36,215 nucleotides of DNA, taken from positions 1-36,215 of the forward strand of contig NZ_PZJV01000009.1 in the NCBI RefSeq assembly GCF_003206155.1, in the 5' to 3' direction. The notes beneath the pieces were generated by a model. That model was not told where the DNA came from, made no database searches, and was given only the letters and a program-made list of their open reading frames with translations. The position numbers and the translations under genes were made by a program. The stretch is from Salinicola halophilus (GTDB taxonomy: Bacteria > Pseudomonadota > Gammaproteobacteria > Pseudomonadales > Halomonadaceae). Below, in pieces: positions 23,504-31,831 of the stretch. Within the stretch, counting starts at the first letter, position 1. Each line of letters starts with the position of its first letter.

Positions 23504-23683
23504 CCTGTGAGAATGATTCGTTGAGCCTACGTGGTGGAACGACTCATTGTTTTTTGATTTTTAGTCTAAGTCTTTGTTTGAAAAGCGAGTTTTTATTGCC
23601 GCTCAAGCAGTCACCGAGCGAAATTCGCTGGTGGAAATCAGAGCCCCGATTTTGCTCTTTAAAAACATGAGTTTACAGTTAGA
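23504..23683 (+). promoter_or_regulatory. AT-rich leader of the orphan type I-E array
   Basis: About 180 nt, distinctly poorer in G+C than its surroundings, with T-runs (GTTTTTTGATTTTTAGTC) and GCTCTTTAAAAACATG just before the first repeat. Position and composition are those of a CRISPR leader, on the side from which the repeats read in their transcribed direction. No gene is seen. Confidence 0.6.
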
Positions 23684-23935
23684 CCGTTCCCCGCACTCGC
23701 GGGGATGAACCGCTAGTACAGATTTTTCTGAGCTGCCTGTTCGGCCGTTCCCCGCAGACGCGGGGATCAACCGCGACCATCAGCTTTAGAACGGCGCGGG
23801 CGGCTCCGTTCCCCGCACTCGCGGGGATGAACCGGCAAGGTGCGTCTGATCCCCACTGGGGAGTTCCCGTTCCCCGCAGGCGCGGGGCCAACCGCTTGCG
23901 TTCAACTGTTCGAACAGTATCAGGACCGCCGTTCC
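23684..23935 (+). CRISPR. Orphan type I-E CRISPR mini-array (4 repeats plus a stub)
   Basis: Repeats of 29 nt start at 23684, 23745 and 23806, and a fourth (28 nt, degenerate) at 23867. Each begins CCGTTCCCCGC and ends GGGGATnAACCG with an inverted GCGGGG core, the hallmark of type I-E repeats. Spacers 1-3 are exactly 32 nt (61-nt period). Variation: the two loop bases are CT, GA, CT, GG; repeat 4 has CCAACCG in place of ATGAACCG. A 7-nt stub CCGTTCC at 23929 marks a truncated fifth repeat. Decay is at the end away from the leader, as usual for old ends. No I-E cas gene (cas3, cse1/2, cas7, cas5, cas6e) is in the window. Confidence 0.88.
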
Positions 23936-24086
23936 ATGAAGGCGGAGATCTAGTGTCGAAAGCCCAGCTGGGCAGCACGTCTTCCCACGCGTTTCCATCT
24001 CCAACGGTGCGAGATGTCCGATGCGATACCGGCAACGATTGGCGTCTAGATCATCCGTGATACAGCTTTATCGCTTCGCCACGAAC

Positions 24087-24821
24087 TTAGCGGCATGGAG
24101 CATCGACAAATCGATTACTGGTGAGGCGTGCGTCATTGGGTGAGGTTTCATTAGTCTCTTGCAGACGCGCGACCAGCGCTTCCACTTGAGCCAGGGCGTC
24201 ATGGGTCGACTGCTGTAGCCGTTCGCCGCCCTCTTCCTGATACTCGATGGCGATTTCGTGGAAATGCTCGATGCCGATCAGCTCTAGGGCGGTACGTACG
24301 CTGGGCTCGAGATGGTTCATGTGCGCCATCGCTCCGCCAGCGCTGAATCCGTGCCCGCCGCGCGAGGAGAGAATCACGGCGTGGCGGGGTCGATCGTTCA
24401 GCAGCGGGCCAATCGAGTGTTCCTGATCGGTAGGGTCGAAGTCGACGGTGCGCCCCAGGCGGACGACCTGATCGACCCACGCCTTGAACGCCGCCGGGTA
24501 GCTGTAGTTGTAAAGCGGTATGCCGAGCACCAGTACGTCGGCGGCGATCAGCTCGTCGACTAAGCGGTCGCTCTCGGCCAGCGCTTGGCGGGTGGTCTGC
24601 GTCCGTGCCTCCTCTGGGGTGAACGCGGCTTCGATCCACTCGACGGTCAAGAACGAGGGCGGCTGAGCGCCCAGATCCCGCCGCATCACCAGGGTTTCGG
24701 GCCGAGCGGCTTTCCACCGTTCGACGAAGTGGTGGGTGAGTCTTCGGCTCAAGGAACCATGTTCGTGTGTGCCGGATCGGCCGGGCCGCGGGCTGGCATC
24801 GAGGTGCAGTAGTCGGGTCAT
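24087..24821 (-). CDS. azoR: FMN-dependent NADH-azoreductase
   Basis: A flavodoxin-2-fold oxidoreductase that reduces azo compounds and quinones with NADH. The 244-aa protein has the FMN-binding N-terminus LLHLDASPRPGRSGTHEHGSLSRRL, the stretch LGIPLYNYSYPAAFKAWVDQV (residues about 99-119) matching the AzoR PMYNF-type loop, and SSRGGHGFSAG (about 152-162). AGGAG lies 8 nt upstream of the ATG. It is slightly longer than typical AzoR (about 200 aa), with extra residues at the C-terminus. It is divergent from a LysR gene, which is the probable regulator. Confidence 0.9.
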   Translation of the reverse strand: MTRLLHLDASPRPGRSGTHEHGSLSRRLTHHFVERWKAARPETLVMRRDLGAQPPSFLTVEWIEAAFTPEEARTQTTRQALAESDRLVDELIAADVLVLGIPLYNYSYPAAFKAWVDQVVRLGRTVDFDPTDQEHSIGPLLNDRPRHAVILSSRGGHGFSAGGAMAHMNHLEPSVRTALELIGIEHFHEIAIEYQEEGGERLQQSTHDALAQVEALVARLQETNETSPNDARLTSNRFVDAPCR

Positions 24822-24915
24822 CGTTCATCTCCTGGGTGAGAATTCCTGGATGAGTGAGGCCGGTTCATTCGTCCTCAGCACGCTGCCTATCAAAGCGCCC
24901 GATGGAACTAGCGAC

Positions 24916-24927
24916 AAACGATCGTTT
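24916..24927. promoter_or_regulatory. Palindrome between azoR and lysR
   Basis: AAACGATCGTTT is a perfect 12-bp palindrome in the 149-nt divergent promoter region, 43 nt ahead of the lysR ATG and 95 nt ahead of azoR. It is a candidate operator; classic LysR sites are T-N11-A and more loosely dyadic. Confidence 0.4.
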
Positions 24928-24970
24928 CTTGCCAGTATCGGAAAACAAAACTCATCCATCGAGTCAGCCC

Positions 24971-25864
24971 ATGCCCGCCCGTCAATTGCCTTCCCTTTCT
25001 GCGCTGCGCGCTTTCGAGGCGGCAGCTCGTCATCTGAGTGCGAAGCGTGCCGCCGCAGAGCTTTCGGTGACACCGACTGCCATCAGCCATCAGATTCGTC
25101 AGCTCGAAGAACATCTCGGTGTGGCGCTGTTCATTCGCCAGCCCCGTCAGCTGCGGCTCACCGTTCAGGGCCAGGAGCTGCTCACCGCAGCCAGCGAAGC
25201 TTTCGACACGCTGGCGAGCGCCGTGGCGCGTCTCCATCCCGTGCCCGAGCGCTTCAACGTGACGCTCTCCACCATCCCGGCGGTCGCGGCGCGCTGGCTG
25301 CTTCCTCGAGTGAGCGAGCTGCGTGACGCTCACCCGACTCTCAGCTTGAACCTGCAGATCTCTCATCACTTGGTAGCGCTGGACGGCGTGGCGGCGGACA
25401 TGGCGATTCGTTATGGCACTGGCGACTGGCCGGGTCTGATGGCCGAGAGGCTGTTCGACAACACCTTCGTCCCTGCCTGCAGTCCCGCGCTGGGCGTGCG
25501 CACCCCCGATGATTTGCACCACGCAACGCTGATTCATTACGAGCCACCCAACTACAAGGGGCCGCTGCTCAGCTGGGCGGCGTGGCAGAAATTGGCCCGG
25601 GTGCCCGCTCTCGACGTCACCGGCGGCCTGGTCTTTTCCGACGAGACGCACACCATTGCCGCCGCTCTGGGCGGACAGGGTGTCGCCCTGATGAGCCGGA
25701 CCCTGATCGCCGAGGAGCTGGCTGACGGCCGTCTGATCGAACCTTTCGGCCCGGTGCTGCCCGGCAAACCGTTCTATCTGGTGTATCCCCCGGCGCGACG
25801 CGACGAGCCCGCCATTCAGGCGGTGCGGGAGTGGGTGCTGACGCTGGCCGGCGCGATGAGATGA
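24971..25864 (+). CDS. LysR family regulator, GcvA type
   Basis: A LysR transcription factor of 297 aa. The winged helix-turn-helix is at residues about 5-65 (LPSLSALRAFEAAARHLS, then ELSVTPTAISHQIRQLEEHLGVALF), of the GcvA/AmpR subtype. The effector domain follows (about 90-295), with the usual LVALDGVAADMAIRYGTGDWPGL loop. I chose ATG 24971 because the HTH normally starts within ten residues; the frame extends to 24854 without support. It is divergent from azoR and probably controls it, with its own gene autoregulated. The effector is unknown. Confidence 0.92.
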   Translation: MPARQLPSLSALRAFEAAARHLSAKRAAAELSVTPTAISHQIRQLEEHLGVALFIRQPRQLRLTVQGQELLTAASEAFDTLASAVARLHPVPERFNVTLSTIPAVAARWLLPRVSELRDAHPTLSLNLQISHHLVALDGVAADMAIRYGTGDWPGLMAERLFDNTFVPACSPALGVRTPDDLHHATLIHYEPPNYKGPLLSWAAWQKLARVPALDVTGGLVFSDETHTIAAALGGQGVALMSRTLIAEELADGRLIEPFGPVLPGKPFYLVYPPARRDEPAIQAVREWVLTLAGAMR

Positions 25865-25985
25865 AGCAGTTGTCTCTTTTTGTCCTCGAGTGTTTATGGG
25901 CGCCCTCTAGATCGATAGGTAGCACGTGCCGAGTTGGCGGAGAGGCCGCGAATATCGTTCGCTTTCGTTCGATCGTTCCTCTTTT

Positions 25986-26133
25986 GATGGTTCCCCGACG
26001 AACAGTGGCACGTAGCGGCAAGGAGACTTCAATCACGATCGCGCTGTCAGCCATCGCGTAACGGCTGTAGGAGATTTCAGACAATCGTCCTGACGGGGTT
26101 GTGGCCGACATCATCGTGCGTTACGAACGGTAA
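25986..26133 (+). pseudogene. Probable relic of a second LysR gene
   Basis: One reading frame, with two stops (26059-26061 and 26068-26070), resembles two parts of GcvA-type LysR effector domains in the correct order. SITIALSAIA followed by RL resembles NVTLSTIPAVAARWL, and after the stops EISDNRPDGVVADIIVRYER resembles the IS...LDGVAADMAIRY of the neighbouring gene. The frame closes with TAA at 26131. No HTH half is seen. It may be a decayed duplicate of, or replacement for, the adjacent regulator. Similarity was judged by eye over about 45 codons, so this is tentative. Confidence 0.35.
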
Positions 26134-26134
26134 C
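26120..26134. promoter_or_regulatory. Inverted repeat upstream of cas1
   Basis: GTTAC and GTAAC form a perfect 5-bp inverted repeat around GAACG, 23 nt ahead of the cas1 ATG. It is placed to act as an operator or as part of the cas promoter region; the short arms make chance likely too. Confidence 0.25.
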
Positions 26135-26157
26135 TTACCCGCTGCAACCGGTGACGT

Positions 26158-27138
26158 ATGCACGATCTCTCCGCGAACGACCTCAAGACGATCCTGCACT
26201 CCAAGCGTGCCAATCTTTACTACCTCCAGCACTGCCGGGTGCTGGTCAACGGCGGGCGGGTCGAATACGTCACCGATGAGGGCAAGCGCTCGAAGTACTG
26301 GAACATCCCGATCGCCAATACCACATCGCTATTGCTGGGTACGGGGACGTCGATTACCCAGGCAGCGATGCGCGAACTCTCGAAGGCCGGTGTGCTGGTC
26401 GGGTTCTGCGGCGGTGGCGGTACGCCGCTGTTTTCCGCCAACGAAATCGATGTCGAAGTGGCCTGGTTCAATCCGCAGAGCGAATACCGTCCCACCGAAT
26501 ATCTCCAGCACTGGGTGCGCTTCTGGTTCGATGACGCCCTCAGGCTGGAAGCCGCCCGCGCCTTTCAGATCGAGCGGCTCAAGCAGGTCGAGCGGCTGTG
26601 GAATGATGCGCGATTCCAGCGAGCGACCGACTTCACGCCGTCGAGCGCGGAGCTGAGCGCTCTGCTGGAACGCAGCCGCGTCGCGATTGCCCAGGCCCCG
26701 GATACCACCGCGCTGCTCACCGAAGAGGCGCGGCTGACCAAGCAGCTGTTTCGCCTTGCAAGCCTTGCCACCGACTACGGGGCGTTCACCCGCGCCAAGC
26801 GCGGCGGCGGTGCCGAACCTGCCAACCGCTTTCTCGATCACGGCAACTATCTGGCTTACGGCCTGGGGGCGACCGCGACCTGGGTGCTGGGTCTGCCGCA
26901 CGGCCTGGCGGTGCTGCACGGCAAGACCCGGCGCGGCGGCCTGGTGTTCGATGTTGCCGATCTGATCAAGGATGCCGTCATCCTGCCGCAGGCCTTCATT
27001 TCCGCCAGCCGTGGCGACGAGGAGCAGGAGTTCCGTCAGGCCTGTATCGAACGTCTCACGCAGGTCGAGGCGCTCGATACGATGATCGACACGCTCAAAA
27101 GCGTCGCCGAACGGCTCGGCAGCGGGGCCGCGCGATGA
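26158..27138 (+). CDS. cas1: Cas1, type I-F CRISPR integrase
   Basis: Metal-dependent integrase that inserts new spacers, in complex with the Cas2-3 fusion. The 326-aa protein has the I-F Cas1 N-terminus (LKTILHSKRANLYYLQHCRV) and catalytic residues in the C-terminal helical domain: Glu190 (LLTEEARLTKQ), His254 (GLAVLHGKTRRGG), Asp265 and Asp268 (LVFDVADL). These match the positions known for Pseudomonas aeruginosa Cas1, so the active site is intact. GGTGA precedes the start. Its end overlaps cas3 by ATGA. It is the first gene of the six-gene operon. Confidence 0.97.
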   Translation: MHDLSANDLKTILHSKRANLYYLQHCRVLVNGGRVEYVTDEGKRSKYWNIPIANTTSLLLGTGTSITQAAMRELSKAGVLVGFCGGGGTPLFSANEIDVEVAWFNPQSEYRPTEYLQHWVRFWFDDALRLEAARAFQIERLKQVERLWNDARFQRATDFTPSSAELSALLERSRVAIAQAPDTTALLTEEARLTKQLFRLASLATDYGAFTRAKRGGGAEPANRFLDHGNYLAYGLGATATWVLGLPHGLAVLHGKTRRGGLVFDVADLIKDAVILPQAFISASRGDEEQEFRQACIERLTQVEALDTMIDTLKSVAERLGSGAAR

Positions 27139-30100
27139 ACGTGCTGATTGTCTCGCAGTGCCGCAAGAATGCGCTCAAGGAGACCCGGCGCACCCTGGAT
27201 CAGTTTGCCGAGCGCCGCGGCGAGCGCACCTGGCAGACTGCCATTACCCGGGCCGGGCTGGACACGCTCAGAAAGCTCTTGCGCCAGCGAGCGCGCAAGA
27301 ACACCGCCGTGGCCTGTCACTGGATTCGCGGCCACGACCACAGCGAGCTTTTATGGATTGTCGGTGACGCCTCGCAGTTCAACGTCCGCGGCGCCACGCC
27401 CACCAACACCACGCGGCGCAACGTGCTGCGACGCGAGGACGAAAACGACTGGCACTCGCTGCGTTTGATGCATCTTCTGGCCTCGATGGCGGCACTGTTC
27501 CATGACCTCGGCAAGGCCACCGATGCCTTTCAACAACGATTGAACGGCGAGCTGGAAGGGCGCAATCGCTACCGTCACGAATGGGTGTCGCTGCGACTGC
27601 TCGAGGCCTTTGTTGGCGAGGACAACGATGCCGCCTGGCTGACACGGCTGCAACACCCGACCGCCGAGGAGGACGTCTGCTGGATGGGGCGGCTCAAGCG
27701 TGACGGGCTGGATGCGTCAGCCACGCATTCCCCCTTTGCGCATCTGCCGCCGCTGGCCGCCGCCATCGGCTGGCTGATCGTCAGCCACCATCGCCTGCCG
27801 GCGCTGCCCGCCGAGGCCGAGGACGGATCGCAGAAGTGGGTCGGCGCCCGAGCAAATCTCAACGCCGATGGCTTGCCCTCAATGCCGCAGGCCATTACCG
27901 CGGCGTGGAACGAGCGGGTCGAGCCGGCGGACACCGCAGCGCTTACGCCCTGGTGGCAGTTTTCTCATGGCCTGCCGGTAACGGAAGACGCCTGGCGAGC
28001 GCGCGCGGCCCGGGTGGCGCGTCAGTTAAGCGAATGTCGCTGGGTGACGCCACCGCTCGAATCACCATATGTGATGCATCTGGCGCGTCTGGCGCTGATG
28101 CTGGCCGATCACCACTACTCGAGCCTTGTCGATACCGGACGGCTCGATGGTCAATGGCAAGGTCCGCTTTATGCCAACACCGCCACGCGGCACGGCAAGC
28201 GTGAACGCTGCCAGCCGCTGATCGAGCATCTGTTGGGCGTTACGCGGGCAACGGGTGAGATCGTCCACTCGCTGCCGGACATGGTCGCGGCACTGCCGAG
28301 CATCGCCCGTCACAAGGGCTTTCGGGCGCGCAGCCGTGATGCCCGCTTTCGCTGGCAGGACAAGGCTTTCGATCTCGCCACCGGTCTGCGCGACAAAAGC
28401 CGCGAGCAGGGCTTTTTCGGCATCAATATGGCCTCCACGGGCTGCGGCAAGACCATCGCCAACGGCCGTATTCTGTATGCGCTGGCCGATCCGGAGACCG
28501 GCGCACGTTTCTCGATCGCGCTCGGCCTTCGCACCCTGACGCTGCAGACCGGGCAGGCGTACCGCGAGCGGCTTGGGCTGGGCAGTGACGAGCTGGCGAT
28601 TCGCGTCGGCGGCAGCGCCAGCCGGGCGCTGTTCGAGCATCAGCAGGGCAGCGGCGGTTCCGAATCCCGCGCCGAGCTGCTCGACGACCAGGCCCATGTC
28701 GTCTTCGAAGGCGATCTGGAAGCGCATCGCGTCTTGGGCAAGGTGGTCGCTGATACCCACGCCCGCGCGCTGATCCAGGCGCCGGTACTGGTCTGCACCA
28801 TCGATCACCTGATGCCGGCCACCGAGAGCCTGCGCGGCGGCAGCCAGATCGCGCCGATGCTGCGATTGATGAGCGGCGATCTGGTGCTCGACGAGCCGGA
28901 CGACTTCGATATCGACGATCTGCCCGCGCTGACGCGACTGGTTTATTGGACCGGCCTGCTGGGCGCCCGTGTGCTGCTCTCCTCCGCCACGCTCCCGCCG
29001 GCGCTGGTACGCGCGCTTTATGATGCCTACCGGGAGGGGCGCGCCGAGTATCAGCGTCATCGCGGGGTGCCCGGCGCCCCGGTCGAGCCTATCTGCGCCT
29101 GGTTCGATGAGCACGGCTGCACACACCAGAATTGCGCCGATGGTGAATCGTTCGATACCGCCCATCATGCTTTCGCTCAGAAGCGCGCGGCTCGGCTCGC
29201 CGCACTCGAGCCAAGGCGGCGCGGCGTCCTCGTGCCCGTATCGACACCCTCCAAACATCCGGACGCCGTTCACGAGGCGGTAGCACAGACCGTGCTGACA
29301 CAAGCCCTCGCGCTGCATGAGCAGCACCATTCGCTCGATCCGCACAGCAGCCAACGCGTGAGCTTCGGGCTGGTGCGGATGGCCAACATCGAGCCGCTGG
29401 TCGCCGTGGCGCAGGCGATCTATCGCTCGGAAATACCCGAGGGCACGCGGGTTCATCTCTGCGTCTATCACTCGCAGTTTCCGCTGTTGCTGCGCTCCCG
29501 GCTGGAAAACCGGCTGGATCGAGTGCTGGATCGCCGCGAGCCGAACGCGGTGTTCGAGCTGGCCGATATTCGCCAGCGGCTCGTGGGTGATGCCGAAGAT
29601 CATCTGTTTATCGTGCTGGGCTCGCCGGTGACCGAAGTGGGCCGCGATCACGACTACGACTGGGCGGTGCTCGAGCCCTCCTCGATGCGCTCCATCATCC
29701 AGCTTGCCGGGCGCGTGCGGCGCCACCGCCAAGATCCCGTTACCGCGCCCAATATCGCCCTGCTTGAGACCAACGTTCGCCATCTCGCCGGTAGGCGCCC
29801 GGCCTTCTGCCGCCCCGGTTTCGAGACCGAGCAGACGTGGCCGTTGACCAAACACTGGCTTGCCACGCTGCTGCGCGATGAGGAGATCAACGCCATCGAT
29901 TCGCGCCCGCGCCTGCTGCCGGCGGAGGTTCTGGAGCCGACCGGCAAGCTGGTCGATCTCGAGCACGCACGGCTGAGGATGCTGATGGTGGAAGGCGCTG
30001 AACTGCCCGGGCAGCGACGATCCCGGCGTCGAAAGCCGCTCTTTCTCGGCGCCTATCTGTTCTATCGCCCCGCCGCGATGTCGCTGAGCGCGATCGCCAG

Positions 30101-30452
30101 CCAGCAGCAGCCCTTTCGCGAAGACAACGAGCCGGATGCCGAATTCGTGCTCTACCCGGATGACACCGATGAGGATTACGGCTTCCGGCGGGTCGATCAA
30201 AACGGTCGGGAGGAGACGCTGACGTTGGTGGAATCCGAGCTGGATCGCCTGGCGGATGAAGTGCTCAAGAACCCGCGCGTCACGCCCTGGAACGAACCGG
30301 ACTACATGGCCGCGCTGAGTGAGCAGGCCGACGTTATGGACATGAACCTCGATCGCTGCGCGAGGCGCTTTGGGTGGATTCGCCTCAAGCCCGATCGCGC
30401 CCCGCAGGGGTGGTACTTTCATCCCGCGCTGGGGTTTGTGCGGAAAAAATGA
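27135..30452 (+). CDS. cas3: Cas2-3 fusion nuclease-helicase, type I-F
   Basis: Target degradation enzyme and adaptation partner. The 1105-aa protein begins with a Cas2 domain (residues 1-95, MNVLIVSQCRKNALKETRRTLDQF). The HD nuclease follows: AALFHDLGKATDAF with His123-Asp124, then RHEWVSLRLL and the SHHRLPALP region. The SF2 helicase then has Walker A ASTGCGKT (about residues 436-443), DEPDDFD (box II), SSATLPP (box III) and the motif VI QLAGRVRRHRQ. A C-terminal domain ends the protein. All core motifs are intact, and the length is typical of I-F Cas3 (about 1,080-1,110). It overlaps cas1 and is 26 nt ahead of csy1. Confidence 0.97.
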   Translation: MNVLIVSQCRKNALKETRRTLDQFAERRGERTWQTAITRAGLDTLRKLLRQRARKNTAVACHWIRGHDHSELLWIVGDASQFNVRGATPTNTTRRNVLRREDENDWHSLRLMHLLASMAALFHDLGKATDAFQQRLNGELEGRNRYRHEWVSLRLLEAFVGEDNDAAWLTRLQHPTAEEDVCWMGRLKRDGLDASATHSPFAHLPPLAAAIGWLIVSHHRLPALPAEAEDGSQKWVGARANLNADGLPSMPQAITAAWNERVEPADTAALTPWWQFSHGLPVTEDAWRARAARVARQLSECRWVTPPLESPYVMHLARLALMLADHHYSSLVDTGRLDGQWQGPLYANTATRHGKRERCQPLIEHLLGVTRATGEIVHSLPDMVAALPSIARHKGFRARSRDARFRWQDKAFDLATGLRDKSREQGFFGINMASTGCGKTIANGRILYALADPETGARFSIALGLRTLTLQTGQAYRERLGLGSDELAIRVGGSASRALFEHQQGSGGSESRAELLDDQAHVVFEGDLEAHRVLGKVVADTHARALIQAPVLVCTIDHLMPATESLRGGSQIAPMLRLMSGDLVLDEPDDFDIDDLPALTRLVYWTGLLGARVLLSSATLPPALVRALYDAYREGRAEYQRHRGVPGAPVEPICAWFDEHGCTHQNCADGESFDTAHHAFAQKRAARLAALEPRRRGVLVPVSTPSKHPDAVHEAVAQTVLTQALALHEQHHSLDPHSSQRVSFGLVRMANIEPLVAVAQAIYRSEIPEGTRVHLCVYHSQFPLLLRSRLENRLDRVLDRREPNAVFELADIRQRLVGDAEDHLFIVLGSPVTEVGRDHDYDWAVLEPSSMRSIIQLAGRVRRHRQDPVTAPNIALLETNVRHLAGRRPAFCRPGFETEQTWPLTKHWLATLLRDEEINAIDSRPRLLPAEVLEPTGKLVDLEHARLRMLMVEGAELPGQRRSRRRKPLFLGAYLFYRPAAMSLSAIASQQQPFREDNEPDAEFVLYPDDTDEDYGFRRVDQNGREETLTLVESELDRLADEVLKNPRVTPWNEPDYMAALSEQADVMDMNLDRCARRFGWIRLKPDRAPQGWYFHPALGFVRKK

Positions 30453-30478
30453 ACTCAACGCTACCCATGAGGAGGAGC

Positions 30479-31831
30479 ATGTCTGAATCAATCGATAGTC
30501 CACCGCCAACACTCAAAGCGTTGGTCCATGGCTTTATCCACGACCGTTTTCAGACCAAAACGGAAAAGCTCACGCCGGACGACCCCGTTTATCTCAAGCT
30601 GCAGCAGCAGTTCGAGCCGCAGACCTGGCTGGCTGACGCCGCGCGGCGCGTCAGTCAGCTTCAGGTCGTCACCCATTCGCTCAAGGCGATTCACCCGGAC
30701 GCCAAGGGCACCAACCTCTACGTCGAGCCCGGTCAGCTAAAGCGCGATGCGCTGGTCGGTAGCCACTGCCTGCCTTCGGATTTCGAGGGCGATGTCGTCG
30801 GTAACGCCGCCGCCCTGGACGTCTACAAGTTCCTGAAGCTGCAGTGGGAGGGTCGCTCCCTGCTTGAGCGAGCCCTGGAAGGCGATGACGCGCTGGTCGA
30901 AGCGCTGAGTGACGACCGCGCCGAGGCGGAAATTTGGGTACAGGCCTTCGCCGATATCGTCGAACCCAACGGTACGCCAAGCTCTCATGCTCGCGGCAAG
31001 CAGCTTTACTGGCTGGTCGGTGACGAACCTGGCGATGACGCGAACTATCGACTGCTGGCTCCGCTTTATGCCACGGCGCTGGCGCATCGTGTTTACGCTC
31101 AGGTCAGTCTCAATACCTGGTTTTACGGTGACCACAACAAAGCGGCGCGAAAGGCTTTAAAGGAAAAGACGCCATTCGAGGGCGGCTATACCAGCTATCT
31201 CAACCTGGCGATCCAGAAATTCGGCGGCACCAAGCCGCAGAATATCTCCCAGCTCAATAGCGAGCGCGGCGGCCAGAATTACCTGCTCGCCTCACTGCCG
31301 CCCCACTGGCAGTCGCGGGACGTCTATCCCCCCATGCGGGATGCGTTTCAGACCTTTGGCCGGCGTCAGGAAGTTCGGCGCACGCTCGATGATCTCAAGC
31401 GATTTCTCGAATCCGACCCCGCCGCCAACAGGCACACGCGCGATCTGCGCGATGACTTGACCGCCATGCTGGTCGACGAGCTCATGCTGTTCACCTTCGA
31501 CATTCACTCGGTGCCAGCGGGCTGGACGACCGATGAGCGCTGTCAGTTGGCGGTTGAGGAACAGTACTGGCTCGATCCGGGGCGCGCCGAACTCGATGCA
31601 GAATTTGCCGAGGCGCGACGCCAGTCCGATTGGCATGTGGCAGTTAGCGCGCGTGCCGCCCAGTGGCTCAATCGGGCGCTCAACCGCGATAGTCCGCTCA
31701 ATCTCGGTGACGTCGAGCATGAACACTGGAAAGGACGTTTCGACGGCGTACTCAAGAGCTTCCGCCGTCAGCTCGATGACCTGCAGGACGCGCTGCGTGA
31801 TGACGATGAAGACGAAGGAGCCGCGGCATGA
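30479..31831 (+). CDS. csy1: Csy1 / Cas8f, large subunit of the I-F Cascade
   Basis: The large subunit that recognises the PAM and grips the crRNA 5' handle together with Csy2. The 450-aa protein begins MSESIDSPPPTLKALVHGFIHDRFQ, behind a strong AGGAGGAG ribosome site, which is why I place the start at 30479 rather than 30374 (which would overlap cas3). Features include AARRVSQLQVVTHSLKAIHPDAKGTNLY (residues about 46-73), NWSQLNSERGGQNYLLASLPP-type sequence with SQLNSERGGQNYLL (about 259-272) and a C-terminal acidic tail. The P. aeruginosa protein is of similar size. It overlaps csy2 by ATGA. Confidence 0.94.
   Translation: MSESIDSPPPTLKALVHGFIHDRFQTKTEKLTPDDPVYLKLQQQFEPQTWLADAARRVSQLQVVTHSLKAIHPDAKGTNLYVEPGQLKRDALVGSHCLPSDFEGDVVGNAAALDVYKFLKLQWEGRSLLERALEGDDALVEALSDDRAEAEIWVQAFADIVEPNGTPSSHARGKQLYWLVGDEPGDDANYRLLAPLYATALAHRVYAQVSLNTWFYGDHNKAARKALKEKTPFEGGYTSYLNLAIQKFGGTKPQNISQLNSERGGQNYLLASLPPHWQSRDVYPPMRDAFQTFGRRQEVRRTLDDLKRFLESDPAANRHTRDLRDDLTAMLVDELMLFTFDIHSVPAGWTTDERCQLAVEEQYWLDPGRAELDAEFAEARRQSDWHVAVSARAAQWLNRALNRDSPLNLGDVEHEHWKGRFDGVLKSFRRQLDDLQDALRDDDEDEGAAA

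Noticed and set aside
23679-24060. Open frames over the I-E repeats
   Set aside because: They are translations of the CRISPR repeats with no ribosome site or domain.
28062-30512. Long minus-strand open frame (816 codons) opposite cas3
   Set aside because: It is antisense to a full-length cas3 with all motifs; it has no domain, and its composition is that of a GC-rich shadow frame.
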